From: CAYYNQ01 sp964473105
GTDB lineage: Bacteria > Sumerlaeota > Sumerlaeia > MVZB01
NCBI GenBank assembly: GCA_964473105.1
Contig: CAYYNQ010000051.1
Coordinates: 1-50,939 of the forward strand
Direction of reading: 5' to 3'
DNA: 50,939 bases
The notes under the pieces were generated by a model, which searched no databases, was not told the DNA's origin, and saw only the letters and a program-made list of their open reading frames with translations. This document shows positions 33,238-42,555 of this stretch, piece after piece; position 1 is the first letter of the stretch, and each line of letters begins with the position of its first letter. Position numbers and translations under genes: made by a program.

Positions 33238-35079
33238 ATGATGAACCCGCGCACACGCCTCCAACCTCATCATTTCCTGCTTTATCTGTTTCCGGGTCTC
33301 CAGTTGACCATCTTGACCGCGGTCTGCGCATCGCCGCCTGAATATGTTCTGAGTGGACAGGCACGCGCCCTATCGGAGAAGGTCCTAGCAACAACCCCAG
33401 CCGGTGAAATCAGCGCGCTGGATGTGGCTATGTTTAACTCGATGTCCAGTCCATTATTCAGGACGGTCCCAATCGATATGCTACTTGAGCCTGAAACCCT
33501 GCGGGCTGAGATATATAAGAATGATATAAAAGAAGTTATATTAGATATTGTGGTCATGGATAGCCTTGCTCGGCCGATGGATTCAACACCTGATCTCGAC
33601 CGTCTAAGAGCGATGACGTATGGAGCAGCCCAAGCGGTTTGGGTTGAGTCGGTCATCCAGCCCGATGTGGTTGTGCATTTGGCGGATATCCACCGATATT
33701 ATTTGGCTCACCCTGAGCTCTTCCTCCAACGACGGGAGGCTACGGTCCGTTACATCTTCATTGAGGTGCGTGATACCTCCAAGCCGGGGCGCCGACGGCA
33801 GGCTCGGGAAAAACTTGAGAAAATTGCGCGTGAAATCCGTCTGAACGAAGTCAAGTTCGAAGAGGCTGCCTTGCAATATTCAGATGCGGAATCGGCCAGC
33901 GGGGGGGGGGTAATCCCTCCTTTCCTGAATGGAACTTATTTTCAGCAGTTTGAGGACGCGGCTTTCCAACTCGATCAACCGGGCCAGATCAGCCCGGTTT
34001 TCCCAGGACCCGGCGGATATTACCTCATTCAGCAAGTGTCGACCAGTCCGCCGCGAAATGTTGCAATCGAGGTGGTCAGTGGAGAAATCCGTCGGAATCT
34101 GACTCGTGAACATGTGAGGCATTTCTATGCGCATCGGCTTGGCAGGATTCGTGAAGAAACGGTCGTTCATGACCGGTCCTCGATGTGGGAGTATACTTCC
34201 TTTGCGGCGCCTATTGCGGAATTTGAATCAAGGATTTTGAGCCGCAAGATGTTCCACAAATTGTATGGGAATATGATTAGTGCCGACTACACTGTCAATC
34301 GTGCGGCCGTGATTCGACAAGTCGGTGGCTGGATTGAGGGGGAAATGATAATTTCAGAGCTGGCAGAACAGGGTCTCGATTCTCATCCGTGGATCGAGCG
34401 TGCCCATGAGTTGGCTTCGATTAGGCTCAGGGCGACTGATGTTCTGGTCGACAGCATATCCCCAGATCATTATGAGTCGGAACAGGCTGCGATCCGGACA
34501 CTCGAGGAGCATAGTGAGTTCAGGGAATACTTGCGTCGATGTCGTCTTGCGAGCATCCGTCTCGAGATCGCGGTATTTGACCAATTGCCCGAGCCTGAGA
34601 AGAAATCCATGCAGGCCCAGATGGATAACTATGCGGATCAGGTTCGGAGTGGCAGGCTGCCTGGTTTTCCCGACCCGCTTGATCTTGGGGACTGGATAGA
34701 CCGCATCCGGACGGGTTCTGTGGGAATCAAACCGGGTTTCGAGGAACTGGATGACACACGTAAGACTGGCATTACAGAGGGACTTCATGTGACTTTTGAT
34801 GATCTCGGCTGGGTTGATCTCCTGCCTGGAGGTTCTTTGCGTGACGTGATTGGGGAAAGGCAAATAGGGGATATCGTTGGCCCGAAAATTCACTCGCCGG
34901 CCTCCGTGTCATCCATGCTATTCTATCTAATCATCGATGCTGAGCCCATTCCCTATGAAGATATCAGCCGGGAACCACTTTTGTTACAGACTCTTGCGTT
35001 GAATGCTGAAATCGACCTGCAAGTTGCAAGTGAGCGAGACCGGATTTTGGGAGAGAGCGCGATTCGGACATATTTCTAG
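33238..35079 (+). CDS. Parvulin-type peptidyl-prolyl isomerase, SurA/PrsA-like periplasmic chaperone
   Basis: About 613 residues. An N-terminal hydrophobic segment (FLLYLFPGLQLTILTAVCAS) is a plausible signal peptide. One rotamase domain lies at about 165-280. It contains ATVRYIFIEV, YSDAESASGGGVIPPF (the GG-containing turn of parvulins), FEDAAFQLDQPGQISPVF and GGYYLIQQV. The region after it to the end is helical and may hold a second degenerate unit (VTFDDLGWVDLLPGG, QIGDIVGP). The usual SurA length is about 430, so this is larger. A 10-base G run at 33901-33910 encodes the three glycines of the turn. The start could be ATG 33238 or 33241. Confidence 0.82.
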   Translation: MMNPRTRLQPHHFLLYLFPGLQLTILTAVCASPPEYVLSGQARALSEKVLATTPAGEISALDVAMFNSMSSPLFRTVPIDMLLEPETLRAEIYKNDIKEVILDIVVMDSLARPMDSTPDLDRLRAMTYGAAQAVWVESVIQPDVVVHLADIHRYYLAHPELFLQRREATVRYIFIEVRDTSKPGRRRQAREKLEKIAREIRLNEVKFEEAALQYSDAESASGGGVIPPFLNGTYFQQFEDAAFQLDQPGQISPVFPGPGGYYLIQQVSTSPPRNVAIEVVSGEIRRNLTREHVRHFYAHRLGRIREETVVHDRSSMWEYTSFAAPIAEFESRILSRKMFHKLYGNMISADYTVNRAAVIRQVGGWIEGEMIISELAEQGLDSHPWIERAHELASIRLRATDVLVDSISPDHYESEQAAIRTLEEHSEFREYLRRCRLASIRLEIAVFDQLPEPEKKSMQAQMDNYADQVRSGRLPGFPDPLDLGDWIDRIRTGSVGIKPGFEELDDTRKTGITEGLHVTFDDLGWVDLLPGGSLRDVIGERQIGDIVGPKIHSPASVSSMLFYLIIDAEPIPYEDISREPLLLQTLALNAEIDLQVASERDRILGESAIRTYF

Positions 35080-35139
35080 GATTCGGCCTTAGGGGTGCGA
35101 TAATTTCCCATATCCGCTTTTGCAGGAAGTGAGTTCCAG

Positions 35140-36432
35140 ATGAAGATCGTGATTATCGGCGGCGGCGGACGAGAACATGCAATAGCATGGAAGCTTCACC
35201 TCAGTCCGTTATGTGAACAGCTTTACTGTATCCCGGGGAACGCCGGAATTTCTGGAATCGCGCGGTGTGAGAATGTTCCGATCAAGCCGGACTTCACAGA
35301 ACTGATCGTATGGTGCCGCGAACATGCGATCAACTTGGTTGTGGTTGGTCCCGAACGCCCTTTATCGGAGGGCATTGTCGATGCGCTGCAGTCGGCCGGT
35401 TTGGTTTGCTTTGGCCCAAATCAGGAGGCGTCTCGGATCGAATCCTGTAAGAGATATGCCAAGGAACTGATGCAGGAAGCCGGTATCCCAACCGCTAGGG
35501 CCAGGGTATTCAGTGAATATGATGACGCCCGGGCATACCTCGAAACATTGGATGCACCCTATGTCATTAAGGCGACTGGGTTGGCCGAGGGAAAAGGGGT
35601 GACGGTTGCCCGGGATATTGAAAAGGCACGGCAAGCATTGCGGAAATGTCTGGTCGATTCGGCATTCGGCGATGCCGGTCATGAAGTCCTGATAGAGGAA
35701 TACCTTGAGGGTGAGGAAGCAAGCCTTCTTGCATTTGCGGATGGAACACGGATTCGTGCAATGGATTCGGCACAGGACCATAAACCGGTATTCGATGGTG
35801 ATCGTGGGCCGAATACTGGCGGTATGGGTTCGTATTCCCCGGCACCTGTCATGACAGCCGAAAGGCATAAATTTTGCGTGTCTGAGATTTTGGAACCCTG
35901 CATGCGGGTGCTTCGTGGTCGGGGTATTGATTACAGGGGAATCCTGTATGCAGGCCTGATGATTACGGAATCGGGGCCAAAAGTTATTGAGTTCAACTGT
36001 CGTTTCGGCGATCCGGAAACACAGGCACTGCTTCCGCGGCTAGAGACCGATCTGGTCGAGGTTATGCTGGCCTGTGCGCAGGGTACGCTATCAAGTCTGG
36101 AGTTGAAATGGAGCCGTCGTTCGGCAGTCTGTGTTGTGACTGCTTCGGGTGGATACCCGGGGCCCTATGCAAAAGGCATCTTAATCAGCGGCCTTGAGCA
36201 AGTTCGGGATCAGGAGGATGTGATCGTATTTCATGCCGGGACCCGTCTCGAAGGGGTTCGGGTATTGACCAACGGTGGTCGAGTTTTGGGCGTGACGGCC
36301 TTGCATCAGAACTTGGGCAAGGCCATCGAGCAAGCCTATGCTTGCCTTGAGAAAATCCAATTCGATGGCAAGCATTTTCGCCGGGATATCGGCCACCACG
36401 CCATGAAATATACGGAATTCCCCGCTCGATGA
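35140..36432 (+). CDS. purD: Phosphoribosylamine-glycine ligase
   Basis: Second step of purine synthesis, an ATP-grasp enzyme of 430 residues. It begins MKIVIIGGGGREHAIAWKL and has the family's VVGPERPLSEGIVD, the ATP-grasp core VIKATGLAEGKGV and DHKPVFDGDRGPNTGGMGSY. The metal site lies in VIEFNCRFGDPETQ. It is complete, with AGGAAGTGAG before the ATG. Other pur genes are not adjacent. It starts 60 bases after the isomerase gene on the same strand. Confidence 0.97.
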   Translation: MKIVIIGGGGREHAIAWKLHLSPLCEQLYCIPGNAGISGIARCENVPIKPDFTELIVWCREHAINLVVVGPERPLSEGIVDALQSAGLVCFGPNQEASRIESCKRYAKELMQEAGIPTARARVFSEYDDARAYLETLDAPYVIKATGLAEGKGVTVARDIEKARQALRKCLVDSAFGDAGHEVLIEEYLEGEEASLLAFADGTRIRAMDSAQDHKPVFDGDRGPNTGGMGSYSPAPVMTAERHKFCVSEILEPCMRVLRGRGIDYRGILYAGLMITESGPKVIEFNCRFGDPETQALLPRLETDLVEVMLACAQGTLSSLELKWSRRSAVCVVTASGGYPGPYAKGILISGLEQVRDQEDVIVFHAGTRLEGVRVLTNGGRVLGVTALHQNLGKAIEQAYACLEKIQFDGKHFRRDIGHHAMKYTEFPAR

Positions 36433-36518
36433 AACAAACTTTCATTCCGGGCCGAACTTCCGGGGGACGGATCACCGTTGGTAATAATAATCCTGGAACA
36501 GGCTTGATGTGATGGCTC

Positions 36519-36524
36519 TATAAT
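36519..36524 (+). promoter_or_regulatory. Candidate -10 box for the lipoprotein gene
   Basis: A perfect TATAAT, 22 bases before the ATG at 36547. No consensus -35 is found at 16-18 bases upstream, so only the -10 is supported. Confidence 0.3.
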
Positions 36525-36546
36525 CCAAATACAGGGAAGCGGTATC

Positions 36547-37185
36547 ATGAGTTCAAACGACAAACAGAGGTGGTCGATTTCATCCAGGATGTTGATCATG
36601 CCTGCGATTACTTTCCTGATGGCTCTATCCACAGGATGTACCAAGATCAAGATGACGGATCCTCTCAGGACGGCAACGGAGCAGTTTCTTATAAGTGTTG
36701 CGGTCAGAGAGTCGATTGAAAGCCTGAACATGAGTCCGCTTGCAGGATACCGGGTTTTTATTGATGAATCGGGGCAGAAACGAGTCGACTACGAATATAT
36801 TTTAGCCGAATTTCGTGCGGCTGTGGGTAAATCGGGTGCGAAGCTGATGGAGCACCGTGCGGATGCGGAGTTGATCACCGAATTCAGGAGTGATGGAGTT
36901 GGTATCGACCGAGAAGAATTCTTTATTGGGATTCCCGGAATTCCAATCCCGGGGTTTGATCCGACAACGGCGGCGTTGGGTGGGGGCGTCACGACGCCCG
37001 AGTTGCCGATGATCAAGATCGTGGCCCAGAGAGGGTTTGCAGGTGCTTCCTATATTGCCTACTGGAACAAACAAGGGGGATTGTATGTCAGTTCGGGGCC
37101 GTATGTGGGTAAATCGCTTCGGAGAGATGGGTGGCTTTTTGCCCTAGGTCCGTTGTCCCGAGGCAACATTCCCCCTGTGGAATAA
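36547..37185 (+). CDS. Lipoprotein of unknown function (DUF6655-like)
   Basis: 212 residues. The signal peptide ends in ALSTGC, a good lipobox, with the lipidated cysteine near residue 31. The mature start is followed by KMTDPLRTATEQFLIS, a motif I associate with DUF6655-type lipoproteins of Planctomycetes-like bacteria. A mixed alpha/beta region follows, then a glycine/proline stretch (GIPGIPIPGFD), and then an aromatic-rich beta-like end (YIAYWNKQGGLYVSSGPYVG). The protein is probably outer-membrane or periplasmic. It follows purD by 114 bases, with a candidate -10 between, so it may be transcribed on its own. The family link is from memory of a motif and is moderately sure. Confidence 0.75.
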   Translation: MSSNDKQRWSISSRMLIMPAITFLMALSTGCTKIKMTDPLRTATEQFLISVAVRESIESLNMSPLAGYRVFIDESGQKRVDYEYILAEFRAAVGKSGAKLMEHRADAELITEFRSDGVGIDREEFFIGIPGIPIPGFDPTTAALGGGVTTPELPMIKIVAQRGFAGASYIAYWNKQGGLYVSSGPYVGKSLRRDGWLFALGPLSRGNIPPVE

Positions 37186-37304
37186 CACAAAATGGAAAGT
37201 CGCTTTCAATAGTTGTCAGGATAATTCTCCCATGGTCTTATCGGGTCGGGACATGTGGGGAATGAAGCCGATAAGATAGCGATTGGATGATCGGTTGTCG
37301 GGGC

Positions 37305-37913
37305 TCATGTGACTTCTGATTTCAGGCCAGCAAGCAGCAGAGCCTGACCGGTCAATTCATGAATCGATTCTGGATGGTTGGAGACCTTTGCGAGCATGAT
37401 GCTGCCTTCAAGGAGAGCCAGAATCCCACGGGCTGAGGCATCAGGATCTGAGGGCAGATGGAATCCGTCATGGATCGCATCCTCGAGAACCTGTCGGATA
37501 AGGCTCGACCAGTCTTGGAAGATCTCACTTATTTTAAGGCGTATTACTTGGTCCTGAGCGCCCATTTCCAACGCCAGATTACCGAACCCACAACCGCTGA
37601 CATGTCCTGTAGAATCCTTGGTGCTGCGTGCATAGCCGAACGCGATCTCGAACTGACGGCGAATTCGTTCTGCTGGTGGACGATTGGGGGAAAAGGCATG
37701 TCGAATGAGATAACGGCGGGTCTGTGCCCATTTCAGGTCAAGCGCATGAACCACCAGACCCTGCTTCGACTTGAAAAAGTGGTAGAAGCTACCTTTCTTG
37801 ACCCCGGCGTAAACGCAGAGGTCGCTGACCCCGACTTGGTGATAACTGCGCGATTGAAGCAGACGAATTGCTCCCTCAAGTAGTCGGTTGCGTGCATCAC
37901 TGGTTCGGCCCAT
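37305..37913 (-). CDS. TetR/AcrR-family transcriptional repressor
   Basis: 202 residues. The N-terminal helix-turn-helix spans about 8-55, with SYHQVGVSDLCVYAGVKKGSFYHFF as the DNA-contacting part. It is shown here only as a region: recognition residues are VKKGSFYHFF. The C-terminal ligand domain has FGYARSTKDSTGHVSGCGFGN, with two glycines around a cysteine, as in the group that controls efflux or detoxification genes. GGAGG stands eight bases before the ATG. A perfect palindrome sits right after the -10 of its own promoter, so self-repression is very likely. No efflux gene is next to it. Confidence 0.9.
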   Translation of the reverse strand: MGRTSDARNRLLEGAIRLLQSRSYHQVGVSDLCVYAGVKKGSFYHFFKSKQGLVVHALDLKWAQTRRYLIRHAFSPNRPPAERIRRQFEIAFGYARSTKDSTGHVSGCGFGNLALEMGAQDQVIRLKISEIFQDWSSLIRQVLEDAIHDGFHLPSDPDASARGILALLEGSIMLAKVSNHPESIHELTGQALLLAGLKSEVT

Positions 37914-37936
37914 AATGACCCTCCGTAAAATTAAAC

Positions 37937-37975
37937 TGACCGGTCAACTATAATTTTTCACGCGATGTTTGTCAA
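37937..37975 (-). promoter_or_regulatory. tetR promoter with overlapping operator
   Basis: Read on the minus strand: TTGACA (37970-37975), 17 bases, TATAGT (37947-37952), then directly the 10-base palindrome TGACCGGTCA (37937-37946). The dyad would cover the transcription start, a typical TetR autoregulation layout. Confidence 0.65.
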
Positions 37976-38273
37976 TGGTTATTATTAATATATAGATCTG
38001 AATTTAAATGGTATATAGATTCATAAATGCAATAATTTTTTGTAATGGTTGTCGGTTCAGGGCAGTTGTCGCAGCAATTTGCTCATACTGATCTGAATGA
38101 ATAAGCAGGGGAGATGGTTGGGGGTATTTGAATGACAGGTTGTCATCTCAGCGGATTCAAAGGGAGATCAAGGATGGATTTTTCTTGAGTAGTGTTCGTC
38201 ATGACCTATGCAGGAGACGAAGCCTATCGCCGGATCATCTGCCCTAGCTGTGAATCATCCCGATTTTCCGTTA
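37976..38273. other. AT-rich intergenic region
   Basis: About 37980-38045 is strongly AT-rich, with a 9-base direct repeat TATATAGAT at 37989-37997 and 38012-38020. A 28-codon frame (38201-38287) ends inside the next gene and is discussed among the findings. No other gene-like signal. Confidence 0.45.
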
Positions 38274-39491
38274 TCATGAAGATCTAAGCATTTCGGCGAA
38301 ATCAATCAGTTTCCGGGCCCGGTGTTCGAACGCTGATTGGGAGGCGATATTGATGCCACGGGAGACGAGTTGTCTGCGCAAGTCTTGGTTCCCCTGAAGC
38401 TTTCGCATGGCATCTGCGAGATCCTGTGGATTATCAGGCTCAACGATGTAGGCGCTTCCGCTGTCACCGAGCCTGTGCATCACGCTGGGGACTCGACTTG
38501 CAATGACAGGTATACCCGCGGCCATCCACTCAACTAGTTTTAGCGGGGATGAAAACTGACGTTTTTCCGGGCCGCAGGCCCGGCTTATGGGTACCAGCCC
38601 AACCTGGCAAGTGGACATGATCTTCCCGATACGGTACGGTTCGGCCCAGTTCTTTAGATCGACCCGATCTTCGAGATTAAGAGTCATAACTAGTTTCCTC
38701 AGCATATTTTTATAGCCCGTCGGTCCGGACCCGAGAAGCAGTAGCCTGCCGTGAGGAACCCGGGCTAATGAATGGGCAATTGTCTCGATTCCGTTATCAG
38801 GTGAAATGGATCCCACGTATCCGAAATCATATTTTTTTTCAACGATCTGATTCGAATCCGGATATCTAGGGCATCCAGATGGGAATATCCGTGATGGTCG
38901 GGGGTAACCGGCATCAGCAAGTAACCTGTTATGATCTTCCGCAGCGCAGAGGATGCCATCGGCATATTGTAGGCGAGTGAACTCCAGTTGGCGCTGTTTG
39001 CATAGAAACTTCCTGGATTCACCGGGTAAAGCGTGTGGGTGGCGTCGAGACCAGCCACGCCACAATTGCATGTATTCGGGATACTGCCATTCAAGGATTT
39101 TGAGGGCGCCAGACGGGCACAACTTAACCCCTGATAGCTGTTCGAGGACAAGTGGTGAACGTGTCAAGATGATGTCGGGTGAACGGGTCGGCTCCATTTG
39201 AGCCCTGAAGAAGTTCCAAGCGCATGTCGCAAGGCTGTGGAAGGGTGTCTTCTTGGCTTCCTTCCCTCCCCGTGGTCGGTAATTCAGGAAATGGAGATGA
39301 GGTGATAAGGCTTGGCCGAGTCGTTGTTCTAGGTCTGTGCGACAGCTTGTAGAACTACCGGCCATCCAAAGCAGTGTGGGGCAACCTGATTCAGCGAGTG
39401 CGGCTGCGGTTCTGATGTTCTGAATAGAACTGGCCCGGAGTGGCCTTCCCGCCCGCGGATGGATCGTCGTGATAATCCATATTTTCATCAT
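38274..39491 (-). CDS. Glycosyltransferase, GT4 family
   Basis: 405 residues, GT-B fold. The N-terminal half begins KIWIITTIHPRAGRPLRASS and includes DIILTRSPLVLEQL. The donor half starts at YDFGYVGSISPDNGIETI. It carries LLLLGSGPTGYKN, FSSPLKLVEWMAAGIPVIAS and EPDNPQDLADAM, the usual pattern around the nucleotide-sugar site. The strict EX7E is changed to SPLKLVEWM, keeping the second glutamate as in several group-1 enzymes. It is transcribed toward the tetR region and divergent from the next two GT4 genes, in a surface-glycan island. The acceptor is unknown. Confidence 0.88.
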   Translation of the reverse strand: MMKIWIITTIHPRAGRPLRASSIQNIRTAAALAESGCPTLLWMAGSSTSCRTDLEQRLGQALSPHLHFLNYRPRGGKEAKKTPFHSLATCAWNFFRAQMEPTRSPDIILTRSPLVLEQLSGVKLCPSGALKILEWQYPEYMQLWRGWSRRHPHALPGESRKFLCKQRQLEFTRLQYADGILCAAEDHNRLLADAGYPRPSRIFPSGCPRYPDSNQIVEKKYDFGYVGSISPDNGIETIAHSLARVPHGRLLLLGSGPTGYKNMLRKLVMTLNLEDRVDLKNWAEPYRIGKIMSTCQVGLVPISRACGPEKRQFSSPLKLVEWMAAGIPVIASRVPSVMHRLGDSGSAYIVEPDNPQDLADAMRKLQGNQDLRRQLVSRGINIASQSAFEHRARKLIDFAEMLRSS

Positions 39492-39536
39492 TTGGGGTTT
39501 TTCCGGTCTGAGCAGTACATAGTATTATGGGGTTGT

Positions 39537-39555
39537 TGCTTCTGAATGAGAAGCA
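39537..39555. repeat. Hairpin in divergent GT4 spacer
   Basis: TGCTTCT, five bases, AGAAGCA: a perfect 7-base dyad between the two divergently transcribed GT4 genes. No T tract follows on either strand, so an operator or leader hairpin is likelier than a terminator. Confidence 0.35.
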
Positions 39556-39758
39556 GAAATCTTGAAGACCTGTTGTTTCAATGAGCTCCCGGTGTTACCA
39601 GTATTAAGGAAGCTGTCCCGAATACCACTTGAAGTGATATGGGGAATCGTTCAGGATGTGGGTCGAAATGGGTTGTTCATAGGTCTTTCGCACCCGGCAC
39701 CTTAGAACGTGTGTTTCCCCTTCGATTCCAGATTGATCCAGCTTGCCGAACCCTTGAA

Positions 39759-41057
39759 ATGGAACAGGTCGAAAATCAGTCCACAGCCCCATCGTGGGAA
39801 AGTGATTTGCCCGCCCGCCCAAAGGTGGCTTACCTGCTGGCGGATGCGGGTATCGGCTTCCGTGATTCCAGGAAGGGCTGCTCGATTCATGCACGCAGCA
39901 TGGTCAGGGCATTTGAGCAGGAGGGTTGTGAGGTTGATGTCTATATCATGCGTTCCGGTCGCGGTCCAGACCATGGGTTTAAGGTCATGCGTACGGAGCA
40001 GTCTTCGTTGACACGTTGGTGGCTGCGATATATTTCAGGGAGCAGACGGTGGACCAGGAGGTTGCCATTCCTTAAATCCCCCGGGGGGGGTGATAATTGC
40101 CTCACGGCTCTGGGCTGGAAATTGTGGCAGTGGGATTATTTCCGTTACGTTTGCAGGAAATTTTCGGAGCGTCCTCCCGATCTGATTTATGCGAGGTCAG
40201 CATGGTTTGCTTGGCCTTATGCAAAGCTCAAAAATAAATTCGGGGTCCCGTTGTTGCTTGAAGTGAATGCGATTATCAGCAAAGAGAAGAGAAACCGTGG
40301 AGAAGGTGCTTTCGACTCGCATGCCCGGAGGATCGAGAAGGAATCGTTCGAATGTTCAGATCGAATATTGCCCGTGTCCGCTGAGTTGAAAGACCAGATT
40401 CTGGATTTCGGAATTAGTTCCCGTAAAATTGTTGTAACACCCAATGCGGTTGACATGGACCTTTTCCACCCCATACAGGAAACGGCTAAGTCCGGACGCG
40501 ATCTGTTTGTCATTGGCGCTGCCAACAGTATGCGGGCATATCATGGGATGCTTACACTGTTGAAAGCTACACGGTTGCTGCGTCGTGATATCCCCTGCTT
40601 GAAACTGGTTTTGATTGGCGGTGGTTTTGAGTTTGAACAGATCCGACGGACGGCAACGGTCCTTGGGGTTGATGACATTACCGAATTCACCGGAGTCATC
40701 GACCATTCGGATGTTCCGGAACGGCTGCGTGAGTGTGATGTGTGTGTTGCTCCATATGAGGGTGATGAGAATCAGTACAACTGCCCGATGAAACTGTATG
40801 AATACATGAGTCTGAAAATTCCAATTGTTGCGTCGGCCTGGGGTGATATTCCCAATATTGTGCGGCACGGTGAAACAGCCTTGCTGCATGCCCCTGGAGA
40901 CGAGGCTGACCTGGCACGTTCCATCAGGGAGGTGCGGGATCATCCCGGGGCGGCATGGAACCGTGCTGAACGGGCATGGTCCGAGGTCAAGTGCCACACT
41001 TGGCGTGGGATTGCCAGGGACATACTCGATTTTTGTGGTGTTTATGGGAGAGTGTGA
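39759..41057 (+). CDS. Glycosyltransferase, GT4 family
   Basis: About 432 residues from the ATG at 39759; a longer frame back to 39639 lacks conserved sequence. The acceptor domain starts RPKVAYLLADAGIGF and has GCSIHARSMVRAFEQEG. The donor domain begins near VVTPNAVDMDLFHP. It includes VLIGGGFEFEQIRRTA, VAPYEGDENQYNCPMKLYEY and IPIVASAWGDIPNIV. A G8 run at 40083-40090 encodes PGGG. It is followed after seven bases by another GT4 gene, so the two form one transcript, leading toward the O-antigen-ligase-type gene. Confidence 0.88.
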   Translation: MEQVENQSTAPSWESDLPARPKVAYLLADAGIGFRDSRKGCSIHARSMVRAFEQEGCEVDVYIMRSGRGPDHGFKVMRTEQSSLTRWWLRYISGSRRWTRRLPFLKSPGGGDNCLTALGWKLWQWDYFRYVCRKFSERPPDLIYARSAWFAWPYAKLKNKFGVPLLLEVNAIISKEKRNRGEGAFDSHARRIEKESFECSDRILPVSAELKDQILDFGISSRKIVVTPNAVDMDLFHPIQETAKSGRDLFVIGAANSMRAYHGMLTLLKATRLLRRDIPCLKLVLIGGGFEFEQIRRTATVLGVDDITEFTGVIDHSDVPERLRECDVCVAPYEGDENQYNCPMKLYEYMSLKIPIVASAWGDIPNIVRHGETALLHAPGDEADLARSIREVRDHPGAAWNRAERAWSEVKCHTWRGIARDILDFCGVYGRV

Positions 41058-41064
41058 ATTCAGA

Positions 41065-42555
41065 ATGGGAACAGAATCACAGGGATCAATCCACGGTGAT
41101 ACAAATGGACGTCTTTCCTCAGGCAAGGATGTATGGAGGGAACATATATTCAGAAATCTGTTGAATCCAGCTGAATTTTCAGCCTACGAAGATAAGTTGG
41201 AGGAGGAAATATGTTCGGGAGATCCCATTGAGTCGGATCCGGGAAACATTACCCGCCGGACGGAATCAGGTTGGAGCCCCTCCAGGTTTCCTGGCCACCT
41301 GCGGATTTATAATATTCTCATCAAGTCTGCCTACTGCCTTTCATTGCCCGTGGAATTCCTGATGGCCAGAATTAAAGGTCGCAAACCGCCTGCGGACTGT
41401 CCGCTTCGGGTTTTGCGTATCGTGTCGATGATCACACAGGGTGGTGTTGCCAAGGTTTGTCTCCAGAGCATCCTTGCGATGCCTGCTAAGGCGGTCAGGT
41501 ATCACCTGCTGGTGTTTGGTAAGAATCCCCGTCTTACACCGGAACTTGACCAGCATCCGTATGTCAGATTGACTTACAAGAAGCTTCAGCTTTGGCCGGG
41601 GTCCTATCATTTCAAGCTTTTCTGGCATATCTTTTCTATTGCACGGATTATCCGGAAATCCCGTGCCCACCTGATCCACCTGCATGAACCCCAATTTACT
41701 CCTGTTGTGCGGATGGCCGCGATGTTGGCAGGAGGCGTGCCCGTGTGTGTCCAGTTGCACAGCGATTATACCTCTCGTCGGAATTCGATTAGGGATGAGG
41801 TGATCGAAATGACACGTCATTCCCTGAGAAAGTGCCGATTGATTGCCTGCTCGGAAACCATACGGTGTGCGGGTGAGGCGTGGCTCAGTCCGATCCGTCA
41901 TCCGATTGTGCTGGTTCAGGATGGCGCAGATGACAATGTGCATGGGAAATTCGAAGACACACTTGACCAAGATCTGTCTTGTGCCTCCGGGGATCGGGTT
42001 GTGGTGGCGATGATGAGTCACCTGGTACCACTCAAGCGTATAGAGGATTTCATGCAGGGTTGTAGGCAACTACTCGATGAGGGCCGCGAGATCTATGTGA
42101 TTCTGATGTCATATGGAAAGACGGGTCCGGCAAAGAGAATGAAGAGATATTTCAATCGGACTTTCAAGCCCGGGGAGGGCGAGTTCCTCTTCAAGGTTCG
42201 GAACCCTCAGCGCCTTGTGCACCGGGTGGGGATTGGAATATCCACCTCCAGCCTCGAGGGGCTTGGGCTGAATATCCTCGAATATCAGGCTGCTGGTGTT
42301 CCCGTGGTGTGTACCAACATTCCCGCCCATCGTGAAATGGTGGCCCACGGTCAGAGCGGTCTGCTTTACGAACCATGTCATGTTGACGGTCTGGTGAACT
42401 GCGTGAAACAGCTCCTGGATGATGCCGTGATACGTCAACGAATTGGACGGGCCGGTCAGGATTCCGCCATGAGACGTAAATGGACGGATACGGCCCGAAA
42501 AACCTTGAAACTTTATCAGGATATCCTGACATCAGGACCTGTCTCAGGCCCTTGA
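41065..42555 (+). CDS. Glycosyltransferase, GT4 family, with N-terminal extension
   Basis: About 496 residues from the ATG at 41065, seven bases after the previous stop; a frame reaching back to 40825 is only overlap. The first 110 residues are polar and unlike known domains (FRNLLNPAEFSAYEDKLEE). GT-B then begins LRVLRIVSMITQGGVAKVCL and has VQLHSDYTSRRN (acceptor side). The donor side has GDRVVVAMMSHLVPLKRIED, EGLGLNILEYQAAGVPVVC (the EX7E region) and HGQSGLLYEP. The N-terminal extension and the odd insertion PGEGEFLFKVRNPQR are unusual for the family. Confidence 0.87.
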   Translation: MGTESQGSIHGDTNGRLSSGKDVWREHIFRNLLNPAEFSAYEDKLEEEICSGDPIESDPGNITRRTESGWSPSRFPGHLRIYNILIKSAYCLSLPVEFLMARIKGRKPPADCPLRVLRIVSMITQGGVAKVCLQSILAMPAKAVRYHLLVFGKNPRLTPELDQHPYVRLTYKKLQLWPGSYHFKLFWHIFSIARIIRKSRAHLIHLHEPQFTPVVRMAAMLAGGVPVCVQLHSDYTSRRNSIRDEVIEMTRHSLRKCRLIACSETIRCAGEAWLSPIRHPIVLVQDGADDNVHGKFEDTLDQDLSCASGDRVVVAMMSHLVPLKRIEDFMQGCRQLLDEGREIYVILMSYGKTGPAKRMKRYFNRTFKPGEGEFLFKVRNPQRLVHRVGIGISTSSLEGLGLNILEYQAAGVPVVCTNIPAHREMVAHGQSGLLYEPCHVDGLVNCVKQLLDDAVIRQRIGRAGQDSAMRRKWTDTARKTLKLYQDILTSGPVSGP

